A stretch of DNA of 64,000 bases from Hymenolepis diminuta (Eukaryota; Platyhelminthes; Cestoda; Cyclophyllidea; Hymenolepididae), in the NCBI GenBank assembly GCA_900708905.1, contig CAADRB010000013.1:1369331-1433330 (forward strand). Reading direction: 5' to 3'. The position numbers were made by a program, and so were the translations under genes. The notes below the pieces were generated by a model. That model was given only the letters and a program-made list of their open reading frames with translations, searched no databases and was not told where the DNA came from. The number at the start of each line of letters is the position of its first letter. The stretch's first letter is position 1. Positions 10,325 to 24,662 of the stretch are shown in pieces.

Positions 10325-13300
10325 AACATTTCTTCCAATTGACTCTCTTTTAGCCCTCGTTGGATGGCAGATTCACTGCTCATATAATACATTTTTAATA
10401 TAATATTAGCACAGCTTGGCCATGCTGATACCTCGCAGATGTAGATGAGTGAATTCGTGGGTTGAAGTGATAGTTAATATTTGTTTATATTCCAACCAGT
10501 CGGCCCTAAATTGCCCTAATGCGCATTTAGAAAACGGTCACAAAATGCTTGTACTGTACCAGATAATTTGAAATTTGTGGCCAACAAGAACTCCGGAAAA
10601 ATGTATCGATAATGACTGATATGATGCCTGAGTGAACCAAAAATTCTCCGTGAATTCGATCAAATGAAAACAAAATTATTTAATAACTTGGAGTTTTGTT
10701 GTAGAAATCGCTATTAATTTGATCTCCCGTACATGTTCAGTGTTACACAAGTTAATGACGCTGGATAAGTTACTATTCATCTCAGTAATGCATGGTGCCA
10801 TTCTTAATTCAGACTGTCATTTCTCTACCTGATTTGTTAGCCAAAATTTAATGTTGCTTTCCATTGCCCCATTTGCTACCTTCTTATTCTTGGGTATTAA
10901 AAAACCACAAAGAATTGTTAGTTTCATGAATAATTAATGGTTACACAACTTTGCATTCTGATTCTGGCATTTGTAATTTGACTCTGTGTGTCCACAAATG
11001 AAGTAGAGAATGCAAACACTAAATAAACTAAATTTAGTTTTGTTCCCTCTTATTTAAAGTTTATTCAAAAAATTAACCTTTTCATGATGAAAAGAAAACA
11101 AAGTTAATAGAAAAAAAACTTGGCAGTTTATATTTTAACAAAAACTTGTAATTGGCCACATCCCTGTTGGTTAGTTTCAAATAGTTCAGGGCCGTCTTTT
11201 ATTTTATTAATTATTAATTGTGTTTAGATCTTCCTAGTCTCAGTTGAATACAACGATCCTAAAAGTATTACTAGACCGGAACGGGATGTGAGAAAAATAT
11301 CCAATGTTTCTATTGAATATCTCATAAAAAAGAGAGAGATTGAATGAATAGGATGAAGACAATAACTCTATTACGGTGAATGCCTACACATCTATTAATT
11401 AAGCCAACGATTGTGCTTGGTGGTATATAATTCAATAAATCCAGATGAAAGCTCCTTTCAAAAGCCTTTTGATGGTTGAGATTGGAACGCAAAACAGATT
11501 TAGGGCTTAGATACAATTCATTTGATAATATCGCTTATTATAATAAGGTAAAAAAGGCAATCAAAAACATAAAAATATTCATTTTGTACATTATTTACTA
11601 TTTCTGTGAATCTATGCCCTGGAGGAGTTCCTGATTCTTTTAAAAAAATTGCATATCTTTTGTAGAAAAACGAAATTTAAATTAACATATGTTTTGTAAA
11701 TTTAAGTTTTAATGTTTTTTTTCATTAAACAATACAAAATTGACTGAAGGCGAAACCATTTGACAAACTCCTTCCATTTAGATGTTAGACGTAGATCTAG
11801 ACAGCTATTCGGAAAAATTTTGACAGGCTTTGACAGACGATGTTAAAACGGAAAGATAATGGACCCCTCACATGATTTATTTTATATAATTAATGAATAT
11901 TTACTTACATTTTGTTCGTTAATGTGTATGTGTTTATTTTCTATTTTACAAGAGTAGTTGAATGCTATATACGTAAACATATAGATTAGTGGTATTTTCT
12001 TACTTCCATAATTTAAAATTAACCCCTTTTGATAGCAATCATGTGATAAATTAATGAAAAAATATATATTAAGACTGAAATCGTATTTCGAAAATTGGAT
12101 AAACAGAGTAAAAAGCTCCCCAATTTCTATTCGGAGAAGTGCTCACAATGGTGTATTGGGTTAAGGGGAATCCCTGAATCCTCTGTTACTAAAATCTCAC
12201 ATCCGGTCAACTCTCCTAGTGACTAGAACTAAGCCTACCACTATTCAAACATCAATGGGTATCTTTTCACCTCCGATTTGGTGGAAGTGTGCATTGACCA
12301 CATTGATTTCACTGATTGATGAATAAACCTTCAAGATAAAACTTCCTAATATTGATGCGTTTAGGTCATCTATTAACCTCTAAGCTTAAATGCATCGAAA
12401 ACATTAGTTAATTGGTTCTGGAAGGAGCCATTTTAGAATTCGAATGAATTTTACTTGGCCATTTATTCATCATAGTTTACGTAAGTGTTCAAGGGAGAAA
12501 AACTCATTCGTTATTTAGAGGAGTATGCTAATGATGTGTAAAGAGCATGAAGCATTCTGCAGCAAAAGTCAAAAATACTGCTCCATCTAGAATATGCATC
12601 TGAATTTGCGTAAAACAGACCTCCGAAAGAAAATAAAAACAAAAATGAGCTTTATTAAGAATTATTTTCAAATAATTGAATGAAAGTTTATTAATTTTTT
12701 GATAAATGTAACATGTGTCCTATTTAGGGTCGAGGAACAATACTTAATTTAACTTTCTTGATTCCGTTTTCACTAATCAATTCAAACTTATCTGATAACT
12801 ATAAAAAACCTGCATCCGGTGTTATATTAATGACTAGGGGTACTACTTCCATTTGTAGAGTTCAACAGTTGTTAGCTGATGTAATTCAGATAAATTTTCA
12901 GGTAAGTTGAAGCTATTCAATTCATTTAGAATATGCAAGGAGGTCAATATGAATAAGGATAGGAAAACATTGAATAACTTGAAAATATGTCCTCTTTCTA
13001 ATTGTTTAAAGACTTGATTCAGACTCTGGGAACATATTATTTGTCAATACGAGTATACATTTGCAAGGACATAGTTTAGAACATACAATCTTGAATTTTG
13101 TTGATGTTTGGAATGCTCCTTAATAAATTCGGCTGAACCTTCTTTTAGTAGACATATTAAAACTTCAAATAAAGCTTGACAAACTGTCACTAATTTAAAA
13201 TAATTTGTCATAATTTGTCAGGGCCAGGTTGCATTAATTTATACTAACTGTAAACGTTAATATGGTGAGTCTATTGTTATACGATTTGCACGGTTGCCTA

Positions 13301-13379
13301 GAGCCGAAAAATGGAGAAAGGAAGAAGACCGAGACTAAGCCAGACTGAACTTGCTCATGGATTTAATAATTAATTTGGC

Positions 13380-13520
13380 AGAATATTGTTGGTCAGACAG
13401 AGAGGGAATAGCTTCCGTTAGTCTCATCATGTCGTGACCTATCATGGCTAGGTCACGCAAGTGATATGGTGATGGTATTGCACAAACGTTACACATGCGA
13501 TTCGTGGTGAAATATTTTCA
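13380..13520 (-). repeat. Possible SINE fragment, copy 6
   Basis: Read on the minus strand, the end of this segment (agctattccctctctgtctgaccaac) resembles the SINE tail of copies 1 and 5 and is followed by an AT-rich tail. The head is not clearly tRNA-like. It also contains a perfect 8-base inverted repeat (13433-13440 / 13450-13457). Weakest member of the set. Confidence 0.3.
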
Positions 13521-16500
13521 GCCTTCCTATCAAATACTAAGTAAAATACCGACACTCATTAACACTAATTTAAAATATTCTTTTATTCTTCACTTAATAC
13601 ACAAATTGTTGGCTAAAAAATAACCAGAGTAGTGTCCTCTGAATAGGTCCAGGATGGGATTCCATACCAATATGACGTTTTTAATATTCAAACTGAACTA
13701 AATACTGACAATGAAAATTGGCGCTCTAGATAATTCTGTTTTTAAGCTCTCCAATCTTTCTGTCAAAATCATACTTTTATATGACTATTAATTAACCTTT
13801 TCCTGTCTGATCAAAAATAATGAACAAAAACTCAGGTAAGAACGGAGAATACACGTCTTCATGGGCACGACATTTAGATAAACAACTCTATCGAATGTTG
13901 ATACTTCTGCTGCTCCTTTAATAGGGAATAAGTCTTACTTCAACATATACGGGCAAAGAATTACAAATCCAATGTCATTTTCAATCCTACCAATGTATCA
14001 ATATAGAGGCATCAATATAATGCAATTCATTTTTCATCGAAATATCACATTACCAGGACGACATTAATATGAATGCCATTGTCTGAATCTGGAGTAATTA
14101 AAAACACTAAAATTGATCCCCACCTAATTATTTGCTTACGTGCTTTCATTTAAGCACTGAGCGAACAAATGAGCCTATTTTAGGCTTTTAGATCCTATCA
14201 GCGCATCATTTGCATTGGTCCATTAGTGAAAATTGCCCAACTATAATTCTATTATAGTATTTAAAGAATTGGCACTTTTGGGGATGACAAACAATACCCT
14301 TGGAGCGAAAAAATATAGAAATATTAAATATGGCGGGAGAGTTTAGATGAAACATAATAAAGGGAGCCAAACTCTTATTGCATTCGATAATTCGAAAACT
14401 TGGCTTTGGAGAAGACTTCCAAAAGAAAGAATTCTGATACTACAATCTGTCAAGCGGGATATACATCACTTGCTTCATTAAAACAATGCTTTATGCAAAC
14501 TTTCACGAAGAGAAATCTGTAGAAAATGTTGATTTGCCAGTGCTTTGTATATAATATCATCATCATGGAATGCTATTTTTACTACTTTATTCGAAAAATA
14601 TGCTTTTATTAAGGATAAAGAAACTCATTTTTGCAAATTAAATTAGGGAAGGGACGATAAATGTTTTATTTATCCGTTGTTAATTTAAATAGCCATCAAG
14701 AATTTTTATTCACAGTCCAACTTAACAACCAAAATCTGATAAATATTGCGTTTGTGTAAATTATTTCCAGGAGAAAATAACGCAGGTGCATTTGAATTGA
14801 AAATCGTTTTACTAAAGGCTTCGGTTTTTTGCCAAATATTCAGGATAATTTTTAGATAAAATTGATTTTAGGTCGAATATTTTGAATTAATAAATTATAT
14901 TATTTTTTTCTGATTTTGAAATATGGGAAATATGTAAAGGCCCCTTAAGAAGTACAATTCGACGCTGGAGTTTGTATATGATTTAGCTCAAGTAGAAAGA
15001 ATTAAAATCCTTATTCAACATCTGCTCATTTCCGCATTCCTGTTTTATGCAGATAAAGATGTTCCAGTGCAAGATTAGAGCTTTCCCCTACTTTAAGTAT
15101 TCCATAGTATTAGGCCGCTGACCATAAAATCTAGTCCGATTACACATTCAGCCAACTCATGCCGCTAAATAGCGAACCCCATTGAAGTCCTCAACTCTAA
15201 AGGCTGTGGTGATCCTGAACTCGCCTATTCAAGCAATGCACAAGAAAAGTTGTGTCCTGATCATCTGTCTTCCATAGTTACATCCACAATCCAAGGGGAG
15301 TATCCAGGACAGTCTGAGTCCTTGATTTAACGCATTTTCAACAAGTCGGCAGATAGCCGAAAATATGATGAGTGACACATCGAAAGGTGAAATGTGGATC
15401 AATCAGTTTGCAAATATGAGAAAATCTTGAATATTTATCAAGAAATACTCAAGTAATGCGACTTGAATATTCGCTCTAATAAATGTCATTGGCCTCACCA
15501 ATTAATTCCAAACATCGTGGGTATGAACTCACTCAGGAACCATTAGCCAAAACTTATGTTTATGTATATTAGTTAACTTATCAACTAAAATTTTCCAAAT
15601 GGAAATTAATTAACGAAAGTACTATACCGTAGCTTTACGGCATTACTTTATTATTCTCTGCGTTGGGATGCTTTCCATAATTATAAATAGAAAAATATTT
15701 ATTTCTTTGCCCCCGGTAAATGTTAAAAATTATATGGCAGTGATTTTTATGCCAGATATTTCAGTTACGTTTATTTATTTATGAGTTGAGTCAATCAACT
15801 TTTTATTTTGCCACATTTATTACAAATATCGTACGTAAATTCTGGTTGGTTACGAAGATTCATTTCTCCAATCTGAAATTTTAAAAATTTTGATAGTGAG
15901 AAATTTCCAAGAAAAATGATTTAATTACACTTTAAGAACTACTGAATATTGTAAGATTCTTGCAGCCATCTATCTTAGTGAAAATTTCCAACAGAAAGTT
16001 AACCAAGTGTGAAAAATTATTTCACTTATTTGTTTAACTTAATTTACAGAAAGTTATTCACATGAAAATATTTCCTATTGAAATTGATAAATATTTTGCT
16101 TTTACCTTTCAGAACACAAGTGGTTAACATATAGAAGGTAAGTCGATCATACCTACTATGGATTCCCGGGAATTCACTTTTACCTCTTGGAGTAAAATTC
16201 AGTAAAATACCCGTTATTAAAGTCAAGATCGTATTCCCACTTTTTTATGTTTTTGGATTCCATTTCATTAGACAGAGAGGTCAAATGTGTCAGACTTAGT
16301 TTGTCATAAATTGTAAGCTTTAAGAGGGTCCTGAAATTACCTGTAGTGACCACTTGGATTCTAGCGACACGAAGTTATAAGAGGGAAAACGAGATTGATG
16401 ACAGATAATGAGTCGGAACACCACGGTTTTATTTACAAAAAAGCTAAATTAGATATTAATCTTGGCATTGGGATGAATTTAAGTAAAGAATTGGTAACGT

Positions 16501-17043
16501 ACGGACCAATCACCTAAATAATAACAATGCAGGCGGTATTTAGAACTCTGGCCTTGAGCACTGTCTGCCCCTGTCAAGCTCTCAATAACTCTGATGAATT
16601 GTTCGTAGTTTAAAACTAGTAGCTAAATTTGTTCGTTTCGTCATATTAGTTTCGGAGTTAACTATTGCCTGATAGCCAGTTCGAATTAAGTTATTTAGTT
16701 TCTAAACAATTTTTGATGTCCGAATCCAGAGAATTATCATGGATGCTTCTTTTATTGGCTGTCAAATATTTAGAACATATTTTCAAGTATTTACCACTTC
16801 TCTTTGGAAGATATGTGGCCAAATACGGAAATACCTTTCATTCAACCGACGGAATACCACTCGTGTCCTATTAGACGAAATATCAGAAAAGTAGAACTTG
16901 CTCCCTCCTACCTGCTTTAGTAATTTTTTAACCAATCCCATACATTCCACAATGTTCTGTCCTCCTTACAAGTCGAACCACGTGATCTTGAATAAATTCA
17001 GTTATCTCTTTTGATCTCTTATTTTGAACAAAAACAATTCTCT

Positions 17044-17061
17044 CCCCCCCTCCCCTCCCCC
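17044..17061 (-). other. G-run tract (possible G-quadruplex)
   Basis: On the minus strand: runs of five, four and seven G separated by single A. The long run can serve as two, giving four G-tracts. Isolated in AT-rich intergenic DNA. Confidence 0.35.
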
Positions 17062-20000
17062 AATATACATACTTACCCTTTTTAGTCCTTGGCATATACA
17101 GAAATAATCATTTCAAAACGCACTAAAATAACATGACCTTAGCAATTTCACGTTCTTAGTGGCTCCCTTATCAGCCAAGTCCTTCCCTCTCATTTCGTAT
17201 TTTTGCCATAACAGTGTTTTTCATAAGTATTTGTACGATTATTTATTTATGACGCAGAATCTGAGGGTCAGCAATTAGTTTTTATAGCTTAAATAGGAGA
17301 ATTAAGGAAATAACTTTTAACTTAGCGTGAATAATGGTATAGTAAATGGATTACTATTAATTTGCAAACCTTCAAGGATGAAAATTTCCAAATATTTCAG
17401 TCCATTTTTGCAAAATGGTCTTCGAGAGTAAATAAGTTTCCTTTTACATGTCAATGGGCTAATCACTCTATAACTGATTAAATCATCTTGTGGGACCAAT
17501 AGTTCCCTCGTGTATCGCTTGAATTTCCATCATTTGTAGATAAGATTAAAAAATTCTTGGAGGTATTATACATAATCTACTATCTTGTAATGAGGACTAG
17601 ACAAACGTCAAAAGCTTACCCAGTTGACAGATCAGTTTGCAGTCTTATAAAATGTTGATATTTTCTAATGAAAGCAGATCTCTGAGGAGGTGAATATTCA
17701 TAACTGTTTTTCTTGAGTTAAGTATAAGAATATCCCCCTATATCAAGTCTCTACCTTAGTGATTATCAGTTTATATTATAATTAATAGCGCAGTTTACAG
17801 GTCTTTTCAATTACACCACAATACTTAGATATCACGAGAGATAAACCCCTATTTAAATCTCTTTTAAAATACCAATTGCCCCGACTTTAATAGAAATACC
17901 ATGCAAAGGGTTTAAAATATCAGTCTCGTCATTATTAGTGCCAAATTTTTCTATATCCAAGATCCACTTAAACTGAGATCATTCAGATGCACAATATTTT
18001 CAGATTGGAATTTCATAAAAACACTCAATGGCTTTTAAATTCTCAACGGCGTACATGATATGGAGGTGGAAAACTAGTTGTTGGGATGGAAAGCTGGTGA
18101 GAGATTATAATAGTTATATGCGGTCAGATCAACACAAAAATGGATAAGGACAGACTTGTAGAATTGGAAGCCAAAACTGTGTCCCCAGGGGTTTAAAAAC
18201 GGTAAATTAATGTCCAGGTATAAAACGGGTTTAAAATTTAATTGTCCGTTATTTGCGTGTTTGTTTCGTTACGTGCTGTCAAAATAGAAATTTCATTTTC
18301 AAATATGGTGAATTTGTTAGTATGAGCTGCGCATATGGCAATCATTTAAATTTTGGCATTCTCCCAGGTGTGTGTCGTCAATTTATTCAGTTAAAAGTTA
18401 CAGGATAACATTGTTAGGTTTCACATGTATGCACCTCTAGATCATATTTGCCTAGATCGGATTTGGACCCTCTTGTACTTCTTAAGCAACTTGTAATTAA
18501 ATTCTCTCCTAGCATTTCTGATGTGTTTTAACTTGAGAGCGTGAACCCAACAGTTGGACTTTAAGTTAATTAGAAATTCTAGTTCCAGTCTCCTTCGGAG
18601 TGGGTGGCAGTTATTAAGAATTCCAACCAGATCTAAATAAATTATGTTTCAGTATGAAATTTTCACATTAAGTAAGTAAATAAATCTTTTACTTAAGGCA
18701 AATTCCCACAATAATGTGTGAGGTTTTAATAGAGTGGCAAATAATTAATGCCTGGCCAAAAATTTTTCTTTCTTCCCAACCCTTTCGGTAAAAAATGAAT
18801 CCTAAATGTTCAAATTGAGTGAATTCTAGGGACTTTTTTGATATTTTTGAGTAATATTAACTTCATTCGTTTTAATCAAAAGTTATGTTTACGGTTTTGC
18901 GTTTATTTGAACTATTTTTTAACACTTTGGTTGGAGAATAATGATAGCGATTTGTACTCGCCTGAAAAATTTTACAACACGGCGATTACAACTTTCGCGG
19001 TATGGATACCCGATTCTCAAGCTTTCCATCGAGTTTTTATTACCGATGAGCTGTATGATTTCGTTTACTTTTCGATCTTGGCTTTTCAATTTAAAAATTT
19101 TGATCGTCTGCTGCTTGTGAAAGGCTCTGCATCGGCTGTGGCTGGAAGATTTTAATCTTAATCCCAAAACACTAATCTAACCTATTCATTCTTTGCAGCT
19201 AGATATCGATGTAGCATGACGACTGCAGTAACCAGGGAACAAGTCCAGAAAATCATAAAAATGGTCTCATCCATGGTTATGGAAGTTAAATTATCAAATT
19301 TTAACATTTCGATCTTAAACAGAGTACTATATCTCCTATAAAAACCCGAAGAACTCACTGTTTTCAGACTTCAACAAGCACTAACGATTTGACCTTGCAA
19401 TCTGCTTTTACTCGACCCACGCTCGACTATTTAGATCATATCTTTGTTCTGGTACTCTTCTATGATACACTTCCATTTGTAATAGAGGTAATATGAAAAA
19501 ATTAAGTCTAGTGCAAATTAAAGCAGATACAGACGTGCAGGTGTCTTGAAATGCCAAATTCTGTAAGAGAAAAAGATAACACTGATATTCAAGATCTTTG
19601 GGTTCCAGTATAAAGCAATTTCCAGTGAGATAAGATCTTCCGACCTAGGAACCCTTTCTAGGCGTACCAGATATTTATTTAAATATGTGGGCGTTTAACT
19701 GTTGCAATAATATCTACCAGCGCATTTTAGATAGCTCTAAAGAATTAAAAGCAAGTGAAGATAAATTGTCAGAAGATTGTATTATATCAGAATATATGTC
19801 AATTAGTCAATAAGCCCTGAATATTATGGAAATTACGAGCCGAGTTATAACTCTTTTAAGAACACTGGTGATTCCAAAATTTAAATCAAGTTAGCCACTT
19901 TACCCCTGATTTCAGTATATACTGCCCCATAGCACCCTCTCACATTTCATCCTTCACCGGACCGATAAGCTGTTCTTCTTATTTGATGATCTTCCCAAAA

Positions 20001-21414
20001 TTTTGACTTGTGAATTTCTGTCGTACAAAGTTTAGAACTGCTTTAATTTTTAGATGTTTAAATTTAAAATAACGCTCTCGATTATTACAATTTTCACCAA
20101 TGAATTATCTCTGTTGATCACAATGCATCTTTTCATTCTTCAAGTTGTAATTTCCCCGGAGATATGTTTGTTTTTCAACCGCTGCCAGTATATCGAAGAG
20201 AATATAAATAAAATTTTTAACTGGTTCTTTACGAGCAATCTTATTTCATCATTAGGCTCTTTTCCTCTCATTTTATCTATGGTCGATCTTTAAAAGAATG
20301 TAATAAGCAGAGATAAACTAATTGCAATACTTCAATTTTCGAATTTATTTAATTTAAAATGAATTAAAAACTGGCTCTCATTATTTGGAACCGAGAGGTT
20401 TTTTAAAAACTATGGAAAAGCCTCTAAACAACGGACATAGCGATCATTTTAGAAATATTTGAGTGTTCAATTTTGTTGCAAATAGACCTTCACCGAACCT
20501 TAGAGTTCGGTCCCTAAGTGTTTGACTGATACAGGCATGCTATTTAACTCAGTGTCAATAGGAGATCTGTGGGGATATGAATAGATTCTGAGGAACCGCT
20601 CTAGGCTTTATTTACACCTTATCACTTATGGAATGAAGTGTGACCTACAATTAAGTTCTGCAGTGCTTTGTCAATCGATGACTTGTTTACAAATTCATGC
20701 TACACCATTGGTCTCTTTAGATAAAATCAGGATTTGATGAACCTCCGATTTATAATAAATCAGGAAAAATATAATTATTATATAGTGAAAGTAAGATCTT
20801 CAACTAGTATTAACAATAGTTCCAGAATTTTTTATCTAACCAAAAATATCAACAACTATTCCCATATTCTAAATGGTGTAAATCATCTTAAATAAAATAT
20901 TAATTATTTTTAAGTAGATAAAAATTATTTACTAGCTGCCTGAAGTGAATCTCATTCTCTATCCTCTAGGGAGGTATTCTCGTTAAAATTTAGAAATTTT
21001 CAGAATGGCACATTATGGAATAGCCATGTTAGTGTGATGTATTGAGGTGTTTTTTAAGTCCTTCCTCCTTAATATTTACTCAAATAAATCCTTTATTTAG
21101 TAAAATCGGAATCTACCTAATTTAAAGGTGTATGTAATCTACGTAAAAAGCTATATAATTGTTCAGGGATAGTCAGCCTTCAAAATTGAGGTTTCCAAAT
21201 CCCCCTCCATTTGTTACTCATGACGACAGCATAAAGTTAAAATTTTTATTCGGTTTGCTCCTGAACTGAAGGATTTTATCGCACAGTTCAGAGTCCAGTA
21301 GCCATAGCTCATGTCAATCAATCACTCCATTAAGAAAGTGCAAATAACTCCAAGTCTGCTCATTAAGATCACTGAAATAAACAGATAAAAATTCACATTA
21401 ATTTGTCTTCTCAG

Positions 21415-21665
21415 GCGCTCGAAGAGACAGCAAGATCGACTCTTCTTGATTAAATGATACCAATCAGTAAGTGCTGAACATGGCCGGCAAGTATTTGCTG
21501 CAATCCAGGGGACGAATCGCAAAATCTGAATTCGCGGAGGTGAACCGCTCATTTACTGAATATTATTCAACCCGAGTCAAAAAATTAAGTAAAGTAACAC
21601 TCTTTGATACTTTGACGCTACTGTCAGTATCTTTTGATTCCTTCCTCCTGAAATTCTTCTGCTAA
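21415..21665 (+). other. Exon-like pair: mini-exon plus ATG open frame, unrecognised
   Basis: A 52-nt segment (21415-21466) is bounded by a strong acceptor (tttgtcttctcag) and a consensus donor (ca|gtaagt), but all three frames are closed, so it could only be untranslated. Fourteen bases further on, an ATG in good context (aacATGg, 21480) opens a frame of 61 residues (MAGKYLLQSRGRIAKSEF at its start) ending at 21665. No domain recognised and no downstream exons found. Confidence 0.15.
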
Positions 21666-24368
21666 GTGATGCATCTTTGTCTGATGTATACGAACAGTGT
21701 ATTATAATTATCTTATCACAAAAACGGAGGTAAAGATCTCGAAAAATTGATAAAAATTTACCGGAACCCTTAAGGAGCAGAGCGTGGGATGTAGAACGTT
21801 CTATTTATGGAAGTATGGAAACGCTTTAAAAAACGGGTCTATCTCTTATGATCAAAGTTATCGGATTGAAAGACTAAAATAAATTAATTTCTTTATTAAT
21901 TCTATGTCATACTAACAACGATTTAAAGCCAAATTCTGTTTCTGAAAATTTTATTTATTTGAAAGATAATTTAGAAGGTAAAGACTTATAGGGCTACTTT
22001 TAACCAATCCAAAAAGTAGCCTTTTAACATCAAAGATAAGTAACATGGCGACGCAGTTCTCATTTTTGCAATAAAAATCTCAACGTAGAATTAAACCACA
22101 GATATAAGCGCCTAGTCACAATAGCGTCTAAATTATCTTTTAGGCCAATTCTCTCTTTCGTAGCAGAGCCTGTTTTGGGTTAATCTATCGCGCTTCTTAT
22201 TAAAAGTGCCTAGAAGTAAAAGCAATCTATTGATGGAAATATCTCTTACTCGTGAAGAAATTCGAAGTTTTAATAGCTTAACTCAGTCAGCAAAAACAGA
22301 ATGTAGGACAGCTTCAGTCCTTTCAAAGAGAATAAGCTGGTGGATGAGCTAAACGCCAGAAAATGAAAAGTGAGGAACTGATGATGTTAGAGTATCACGT
22401 TTTTGACCCCGAAATGATAAGAGATTTACTGTGAGGTAAACTTAGCAAATGGATGAACACGGTAATTAGGTGTTGAATTTTACTTCAGGTCACTTCAATC
22501 TTTTGTGACCCGGCGGCGCTAAAGGTACACAATGAATTATGTATTTTCTGTCTCAACTACCAACTGAGTATTTTATTGGTTGCTAACCTGACTAATAACG
22601 GTTACTCATCCCAATTGGGTCAGTATTAGGCACACCGGTTTAGGACTCAGTGCAGACGATTTGTCATTTACTCTTCCAATTTTAACACTTCTTCCCTCCT
22701 CTATCTAACTTAAATTTGCTGGAAAAAACCTAGCAGTGGTCTACATTCGAAATTCAACATTCTAATTGGTGAAAACAGACAATACTGGCAGGCAAAAGAT
22801 ATTGAGCTTGTTATCCTAAAGGAAGTTCAATTCCTTATACTTATACTGAAAATTGGTGTTCCGCACACGAAGAAAGATTTTTAGATCTCGTAGCATTAAG
22901 AGTATTCAAGCGATTCATTTTCTTGTTTGCGGAAAAGGGTTTCTAATAGCAAAGTCAACTGGCTAGAAGGATATCAACCGAAATATTTGGGCTTCTTCTA
23001 TTTAATGACCTCATAAAATGGTAAGGACTAGATATATGTAATGCCTACTGTGTGTGGGATAGATTTTTCATGATAAAAAAATACAATGTTATCAACAGCT
23101 CTGAATTAATTGTTTGGGGTAAAAATCAATGCTCACATACTGTTCCAGTCTTTTAGTACGTGTTCTGAAAGTACCTGAACTTCAGATTTTTTATGTATAT
23201 GTTGATGAAAGCAGAGGAAGGATGTAAACCCCGATGCTGGAAGGATATCAAGGCGCACAATTTATGCATCCTGCTGCTAACTAATGTGACCACCTCATCA
23301 AGCTGATAATTGCAAAGACTGAAATGACTATGCTCCATCTCAAAGCAGTTAAATTAAGCAAAAATAAGGACTTGGAATAGAAAATTAATGCAGTTGCTCT
23401 GCAAATACGAATAGGAATTTTGCTTTTAGGGGATTTATTTTACACACTTTTACTGCAAACCCACTGAAAATACATTTTTAGAACACAAACAACGTTATAA
23501 ATCAAAGATAGGACACTATTTGACCAACAAATGGAGAGATCGCACCGAATATAATGAGTAGTGTTGTGAGTAATCTAGTATTTTGAATGTACACAGGATG
23601 TGTAAAGTATCTGGGGACGCTAATATTTTGGTGATTTAAACCAATTCGATAATAAGTAATGCATTCATATATCAGAAGAACTCTTGGCGGATACCACTGC
23701 ATCTAATGAAATTAAGAGACACGCCGTAACTATGCTAGTGTCTATTAAAGCGAAACACAGGAATTTAGAATTCACAACATTTCTACACGTCGCCAAATCT
23801 TTTGTTTCATGAAGTTAGAAAGAAGCTGTTGAATGAAAAGAATGGAGATAAATTGACAGTCTCGAGGAAGAGAAAAGAACATTGTCAACGCTCTGCTGAC
23901 TCACTCACTCACTCAAAACACCTGAGTTTGTGAGAAGAGTGCATGGCGTGGCATGAGGGACGAAATTCGTGAGAAGTCAATGTGCCACATCTTGTCAAAG
24001 GTCTTCAAGTGTCTGACAGAACAACAGCATATCAGGAACGTTGTTCATACGTTCCTAGGCGAGGTCGTCAATTTATGTGGACAAAACAACTCAAGAGAAT
24101 CGGTAAATACGTGTAAAACGACTCCCAACAAATTGAACCACCTAGAATAACGGGAGTGGCTTTGGTTTTTCTCTGTCGAAAAAACCTCTATCAGTAGCAG
24201 AAAGTCAATCGAGGAAATGATAGGTGGTTACGTGTGGGCGAATCCCTTTGAAGTCCCCAATGTTATACATGGACACGTAGTTTGTAGTAACGGTGATGGC
24301 TTTCGGTGTTGTGAAGGGAAGTGAGGGGCACATCATGACTCCTCAATTTTTCCACAGAGTATTGAGTC

Positions 24369-24428
24369 AATGCAGTTGCAAATGCAAATGCAAATGCAGA
24401 TGCAGAAGCAGATGCAGATGCAGATGCC
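24369..24428 (+). repeat. Hexanucleotide repeat inside mariner copy 1
   Basis: About nine units of the form (a/g)atgca, read in the transposase frame as alternating Asn/Asp/Glu-Ala and running straight into the conserved [10 protein letters not shown]. It expands the ancestral NADAY motif. The same array, with the same single gaagca variant, is in copy 2. Confidence 0.85.
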
Positions 24429-24662
24429 TATGTAGAGACTGTTCAAAATATTGTTGTTAAGCCGCCTTGGAGAGAGACCCTGTGTCTTCCAACGAGATTC
24501 GCCTCAATCCCACGCTATCAAGCTGCCCAAATCCCGCATTGAATGGATGACCGGGAATTTTCATATTCACGTCACACCAGACTTCTTATAGCCTCCCAAC
24601 TCACCAGGCCTTAATCCTTTCGATTATTGTTATGTGTGAAGTGGAATGGAACGTGGTTGAAA

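Larger units (their letters stand above)
7801..23590. other. Intergenic region between the EGF gene and the first mariner
   Basis: About 16 kb with no gene I can support. Contents: mostly AT-rich unique-looking DNA, SINE fragment at 13380-13520, a C-rich tract at 17044-17061, a somewhat GC-richer patch of unknown origin at about 15060-15380, and exon-like open frames listed separately (10087-10324; 21415-21665). A 105-codon frame at 18838-19155 starts with TTG, has no recognisable domain and no splice context. Confidence 0.5.

Noticed and set aside
16665..16874. 69-codon plus-strand frame
   Set aside because: TTG start, hydrophobic AT-driven composition, no family resemblance, no splice signals fitting a gene.
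18838..19155. 105-codon plus-strand frame
   Set aside because: Starts with TTG, no domain, no splice or promoter context, and the minus strand is open in the same place; this length is possible by chance in 64 kb.
23953..24150. Intact transposase gene in mariner copy 1
   Set aside because: Stops, frameshifts, a 22-base deletion and loss of two catalytic Asp positions rule out an active product.
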